This document shows positions 60,237-64,000 of a DNA stretch of 64,000 bases, one piece after another. The stretch is from Hymenobacter duratus. GTDB taxonomy: Bacteria; Bacteroidota; Bacteroidia; Cytophagales; Hymenobacteraceae. Numbering within the stretch: the first letter of the stretch is position 1; each line of letters begins with the position of its first letter. The stretch spans positions 62,001 to 126,000 of the forward strand of contig NZ_JACWZZ010000002.1 of assembly GCF_014698995.1 (NCBI RefSeq). Reading direction: 5' to 3'. The translations under genes were made by a program, and so were the position numbers. The notes beneath the pieces were generated by a model. The model saw nothing but the letters and a program-made list of their open reading frames with translations, was not told where the DNA came from and did no database searches.

Positions 60237-63200
60237 ATGAACAAATTCATCCAGGGCATTATTGCCTTTTCGCTCAAGAACCGGGGCTTCGTGTTCCTGA
60301 TGACGCTGGTCGTTGTCGTGGCTGGGGTGATAAGCTACCGCCACACGCCCATTGAGGCCTTTCCGGACGTTACGAATACGGAAATTACCATCATCACGCA
60401 GTGGCCGGGCCGCTCGGCCGAGGAGATTGAGAAGTTCGTGACGGCCCCGATTGAAATTGCCCTCAACCCGGTCCAGAAGAAAACTAACATCCGCTCTACT
60501 ACGCTCTTCGGGCTGTCGGTGGTGAAGGTGATTTTCGATGACGGCGTGGACGATGCCTTTGCCCGCGTGCAGGTCAACAACCTGCTCAGCCAGGCCGACC
60601 TGCCCGAAGGCGCCGAGCCCGACGTGCAGCCGCCCTACGGGCCCACCGGCGAGATTTTTCGGTACACGCTCCAGAGCAAAGGCAAAACCACGCGCGAGCT
60701 GAAAACCATTCAGGACTGGGTGGTGGAGCGCAACCTGAAAGCCGTGCCCGGCGTGGCCGATGTGAACAGCTTCGGCGGCGAGGTAAAAGCCTACGAAATC
60801 AGCGTGAACCCCGGCAAGCTCCAGACCTTCAACATCACGCCCCTCGACCTCTACAACACGATTCAGCGCTCCAACATCAACGTGGGCGGCGACGTGATAA
60901 ACCAGGGCCAGCAGAACTACGTGGTGCGCGGCATCGGGCTGCTCAACAACATCTCCGACATCAACAACACGGTCATCAAGAACGTGAACGGGGCCCCGAT
61001 TCTGGTGAAGGACGTGGCCCAGGTGCAGGAGTCGGCGCTGCCGCGGCTGGGCCGGGTGGGCCGCGGCCTCAACGACGACGTGCTGGAAGGCATTGTGGTG
61101 ATGCGCAAGGGCGAAAACCCGTCGGAGGTAATTGCCCGCCTCAAAGACAAAGTGACCCTGCTCAACGAGAAGATTCTGCCCGCCGGCGTGAAAATCCAGA
61201 CCTTCTACGACCGGCAGCAGCTAATCGACTTCTCCACTGAAACCGTGATTCACAACCTGCTGGAAGGCATTGTGCTCGTGACGGTTATCGTGTTCGTGTT
61301 TATGGCCGACTGGCGCACCACGGTTATCGTGTCGGTGATAATTCCGCTGGCGTTGCTGTTCGCCTTCATCTGCCTGCGCCTGAAAGGCATGAGCGCCAAC
61401 CTGCTCAGCATGGGCGCCATCGACTTCGGCATCATCATCGACGGGGCGGTGGTGATGGTGGAAGGGCTATTCGTGGCCCTCGACCACAAAGCCCACAAGA
61501 TGGGTATGGAGAAGTTCAACAAAGTGGCTAAGCTGGGTTTGATTAAGAAAACCGGCCGCGACATGGGCAAAGCCATTTTCTTCTCTAAAGCCATCATCAT
61601 CACGGCGCTGCTGCCCATCTTCTCGTTCGAGAAAGTGGAAGGCAAGGTGTTCAGTCCGCTGGCCTGGACGCTGGGCTTCGCCCTGCTCGGCGCGCTCATC
61701 TTCACGCTCACGCTGGTGCCGGTACTCACTAGCATCCTACTGAAAAGGAACGTGGTGGAGAAAGACAACTTCTTCGTGCGCGGCATCAACCGCGGGGCGC
61801 AACGGTTCTTTGCCTTCACCTACGCCCGCAAAACCGCCAGTTTGCTGGTGGCCACGGTGGCGGTGGTGCTGGGTATGGGGTCGTTTCACTTCCTGGGCTC
61901 CGAGTTTCTGCCCGAGCTCAACGAAGGCTCCATTTATGTGCGGGCACAATTGCCGCTGAGCATTTCGCTGGAAGAAAGCAACAAGCTCTGCAACGACATG
62001 CGCCGCGTGTTCCTCAGCTTCCCCGAGGTGGGCGACGTAGTGAGCCAGACCGGCCGTCCCAACGACGGCACCGACCCCACCGGCTTCTACAACAACGAGT
62101 TTTTGGTGCAGCTCAAGCACACGCCCGAGGTGCAGGCCGAAATGAAGCATAAAGACAAGCGCGCAGCCCTGATTGCCGGCATGAAAGTCAAGCTCAGCCA
62201 CTTTCCCGGCGTGGATTTCAACTTCTCGCAGCCCATCACCGACAACGTGGAAGAAGCTGCGTCCGGCGTGAAAGGCTCCATTGCGGTGAAAATCTACGGC
62301 CAGGATCTGAAGCTGATGGAAGAAAAAGGCCGGCAGGTGTACGGTGTGCTCAAGAATATTGAGGGCATCGACGACCTGGGCGTGCTCCGCAACATCGGGC
62401 AGCCGGAACTGCACGTGGAGCTGGACGAGCGGCGCATGGCCAGCTACGGCGTGAGCAAATCCGACGCAAACGCGGTGCTGGAAATGGCTGTGGGCGGCAA
62501 ACAGGCCACGCAGATGTACGAGGGCGAACGGAAATTCCCGATTCGGGTGCGCTACCAGAAGCCCTTCCGCGAGTCCAATCAGCAGATTGCGGCCCTAATG
62601 GTGCCCACGCAAAACGGCAAGTCGGTGCCGCTCTCCGAAATTGCGAAAATCGAGGACGTTACAGGCCCCTCGCTCATCTACCGCGACGACAACCAACGTT
62701 TCTCGGCCGTGAAGTTCAGCATCCGAGGCCGCGACATGGGCAGCACGATTGAGGAGGCCCAGCGCGAGGTGGATAAGGTGGTGAGTTTGCCCAAAGGCTA
62801 CAGCATGAAGTGGACCGGCGACTTCGAAAACCAGCGCCGCGCCACCGAGCGCCTCACGCAGGTGGTACCTGTTTCACTGGCCTTGATCTTCTTTATCCTG
62901 TTCATCTTGTTCGGCAACCTGAAAGATGCCGGGCTGGTGCTGCTTAACGTGCCGTTTGCCATCATCGGGGGCATTGCGGCGCTGCTGCTCACGCACACCA
63001 ACTTCAGTATTTCGGCCGGTATCGGGTTCATTGCCCTCTTCGGCATCTGCATCCAGAACGGCGTAATTCTGATATCGGTGTTCAAGCAGAACATGGTGCG
63101 CCGGCACAGCCTCGATTTCAGCATCTCCGACGGCGTCACCAGCCGGGTGCGCCCCGTGGTCATGACGGCCCTGATGGCCACCATCGGCCTGCTGCCTGCG

Positions 63201-63395
63201 GCCATGAGCACCGGCATCGGCTCCGAAACATCCAAGCCGCTGGCCATTGTGGTTATCGGCGGCCTTATTACGGGCACCCTCCTGACGCTGTTCATCTTCC
63301 CCCTGATTTTTGAGCGGTTCTACCGCGCCGAGCACTCGAAGTACGTACCGCTGCCGCTGCCCGAATCGGAGCGACGTGAGTTGAGCGCTGTCTGA
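60237..63395 (+). CDS. czcA: CusA/CzcA-family heavy-metal efflux RND transporter
   Basis: A 1052-residue 12-helix pump. The family signature DFGIIIDGAVVMVEG (396-410) marks the heavy-metal-efflux RND group with the D-F-G...D-G-A of divalent-cation members rather than the D-A-A form of Cu/Ag pumps. Also seen: N-terminal QGIIAFSLKNRGFVFLMTLV, YRHTPIEAFPDVTNTEITII, and the second-half mirror PVSLALIFFILFILFGN. Substrate probably Zn/Co/Cd/Ni. The residue after VE is Gly where Asn is usual. It exports across both membranes with CzcB/C. Confidence 0.94.
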   Translation: MNKFIQGIIAFSLKNRGFVFLMTLVVVVAGVISYRHTPIEAFPDVTNTEITIITQWPGRSAEEIEKFVTAPIEIALNPVQKKTNIRSTTLFGLSVVKVIFDDGVDDAFARVQVNNLLSQADLPEGAEPDVQPPYGPTGEIFRYTLQSKGKTTRELKTIQDWVVERNLKAVPGVADVNSFGGEVKAYEISVNPGKLQTFNITPLDLYNTIQRSNINVGGDVINQGQQNYVVRGIGLLNNISDINNTVIKNVNGAPILVKDVAQVQESALPRLGRVGRGLNDDVLEGIVVMRKGENPSEVIARLKDKVTLLNEKILPAGVKIQTFYDRQQLIDFSTETVIHNLLEGIVLVTVIVFVFMADWRTTVIVSVIIPLALLFAFICLRLKGMSANLLSMGAIDFGIIIDGAVVMVEGLFVALDHKAHKMGMEKFNKVAKLGLIKKTGRDMGKAIFFSKAIIITALLPIFSFEKVEGKVFSPLAWTLGFALLGALIFTLTLVPVLTSILLKRNVVEKDNFFVRGINRGAQRFFAFTYARKTASLLVATVAVVLGMGSFHFLGSEFLPELNEGSIYVRAQLPLSISLEESNKLCNDMRRVFLSFPEVGDVVSQTGRPNDGTDPTGFYNNEFLVQLKHTPEVQAEMKHKDKRAALIAGMKVKLSHFPGVDFNFSQPITDNVEEAASGVKGSIAVKIYGQDLKLMEEKGRQVYGVLKNIEGIDDLGVLRNIGQPELHVELDERRMASYGVSKSDANAVLEMAVGGKQATQMYEGERKFPIRVRYQKPFRESNQQIAALMVPTQNGKSVPLSEIAKIEDVTGPSLIYRDDNQRFSAVKFSIRGRDMGSTIEEAQREVDKVVSLPKGYSMKWTGDFENQRRATERLTQVVPVSLALIFFILFILFGNLKDAGLVLLNVPFAIIGGIAALLLTHTNFSISAGIGFIALFGICIQNGVILISVFKQNMVRRHSLDFSISDGVTSRVRPVVMTALMATIGLLPAAMSTGIGSETSKPLAIVVIGGLITGTLLTLFIFPLIFERFYRAEHSKYVPLPLPESERRELSAV

Positions 63396-63429
63396 AAGTT
63401 TTTGAGTTGGAATGGATAATGTGAATGAA

Positions 63430-63458
63430 AACCCTTCGTGCTTCACGGAGGGCTTTTT
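63430..63458 (+). terminator. Terminator of the efflux operon
   Basis: CCCTTCGTG / CACGGAGGG arms (one G:T-type mismatch) followed by TTTTT. Confidence 0.8.
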
Positions 63459-63537
63459 GCGCTTTACAGGACATCTACCCCGCCCATCAGCAGCCTCCCG
63501 GTTTGAACCATTCCGATACAAGGATTGTCGAAAAACC

Positions 63538-64000
63538 ATGCGCAAGACCACTCTGCTGACCGCCGCCGGGCTTCTGCTCGCCGGCCCGGCCTGCACCCTG
63601 GCCCAAACCATTGACCCCAACGTCAACAATACTGACACCCCGTTTATCCGCAATATCAGGCCCGACCGGCCCGGGCAAACCATTACGACCAGTATGCTCC
63701 GGCCCGGCCAGGTGCAGCTGGAAATGGGTACCCAAAGCCAGCTGAACTCGGCTCCCGGCACCATGCCTGCCTTTTCTACCGGCCTGCTTCGAGTAGGATT
63801 TTTTGGACTCATGGAGTTGCGCGCCCAGCAGAGCTACCTGCCCCGCGCCGGCAGCGGCTCCGATACCAGTCCTGATTCCGGCATCGGAGGAGTTGGGCGG
63901 CCCACTGGTTTCGCGCCCCTCACACTGGGAGCCAAAATGCTGGCCTCCTCCAATCAGGATACCCGTTCGCAGGTATCGGTGCTGGCCGAGCTGACTTTGC
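63538..64000 (+). CDS. Outer-membrane transporter-like protein, partial (truncated at window end)
   Basis: ATG 63538 opens a frame that is still open at the window end (154 codons). Signal peptide MRKTTLLTAAGLLLAGPACT (LAQTI follows), then ITTSMLRPGQVQLEMGTQSQ and LLRVGFFGLMELRAQQSYLP, with GFAPLTLGAKMLASSNQD further on. This resembles the 'transporter / phenol-MetA-degradation-like' beta-barrel family common in Bacteroidetes. It follows the metal-efflux operon after its terminator. The C-terminus is not available. Confidence 0.75.
   Translation, partial: MRKTTLLTAAGLLLAGPACTLAQTIDPNVNNTDTPFIRNIRPDRPGQTITTSMLRPGQVQLEMGTQSQLNSAPGTMPAFSTGLLRVGFFGLMELRAQQSYLPRAGSGSDTSPDSGIGGVGRPTGFAPLTLGAKMLASSNQDTRSQVSVLAELTL

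Noticed and set aside
1..64000. tRNA/rRNA genes, insertion sequences, prophage or toxin-antitoxin modules
   Set aside because: I looked for their typical motifs and found none that held up; a tRNAscan or ISfinder run would be decisive.

Overview
The window is a chromosomal segment of a high-GC Bacteroidota, most likely a Hymenobacter-type member of the Cytophagales (inference). The marks are gliding genes gldC and gldA-gldF-gldG, a type IX secretion C-terminal signal, a bacillithiol transferase, and many promoters of the Bacteroidetes sigma type (-7 box TAnnTTTG). No insertion sequence, prophage, CRISPR array, rRNA or tRNA gene was seen.

Layout. 1-4.5 kb: the end of a surface-glycan cluster (pseI-like synthase end, glycosyltransferase-like protein, polysaccharide deacetylase, flippase). 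4.5-9.6 kb: CPBP protease; an amino-acid permease behind a SAM-I riboswitch; a small Spy-like secreted protein; EcsC; a decayed AT-rich gene. 9.6-16 kb: a Gfo/Idh/MocA oxidoreductase and a WbpE-like aminotransferase on either side of an M48 protease, a LEA-like lipoprotein, a GT2 and ftsE. 16-23 kb: small conserved protein, fructose-6-phosphate aldolase/transaldolase, SRP RNA, a T9SS cargo protein, guaA and DUF4153. 22.8-31 kb: an AsmA-like giant, a TPR histidine kinase, dgt, DUF3817 and DUF1361 proteins. 30.9-36 kb: a type-I-secretion-like operon (ABC with degenerate ATPase, HlyD, TolC, then a 45-residue membrane peptide). 36-44 kb: LpoA-like lipoprotein activator candidate, hemL, dcd, gldC, dnaN. 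44-47.5 kb: gldG, gldF, gldA. 47.6-55.4 kb: two SDRs, a GIN-domain lipoprotein, MlaE/MlaF-type lipid transporter, bstA-like DinB, bifunctional nuclease, etfA/etfB, TPR protein. 55.4-64 kb: a two-component system, then a CzcCBA-type metal efflux operon preceded by four 11-bp-phased hexamers, then a truncated outer-membrane-type protein.

The most informative non-coding features are the SAM-I aptamer with an 11-bp perfect P1 in front of the permease, the phased TCTAAT array upstream of the efflux operon, a complete -33/-7 promoter placing the guaA start at the transcription start, and at least eight families of intergenic inverted repeats. Two of these families are long mobile-looking palindromes; one of them supplies the stop codons of two unrelated genes.
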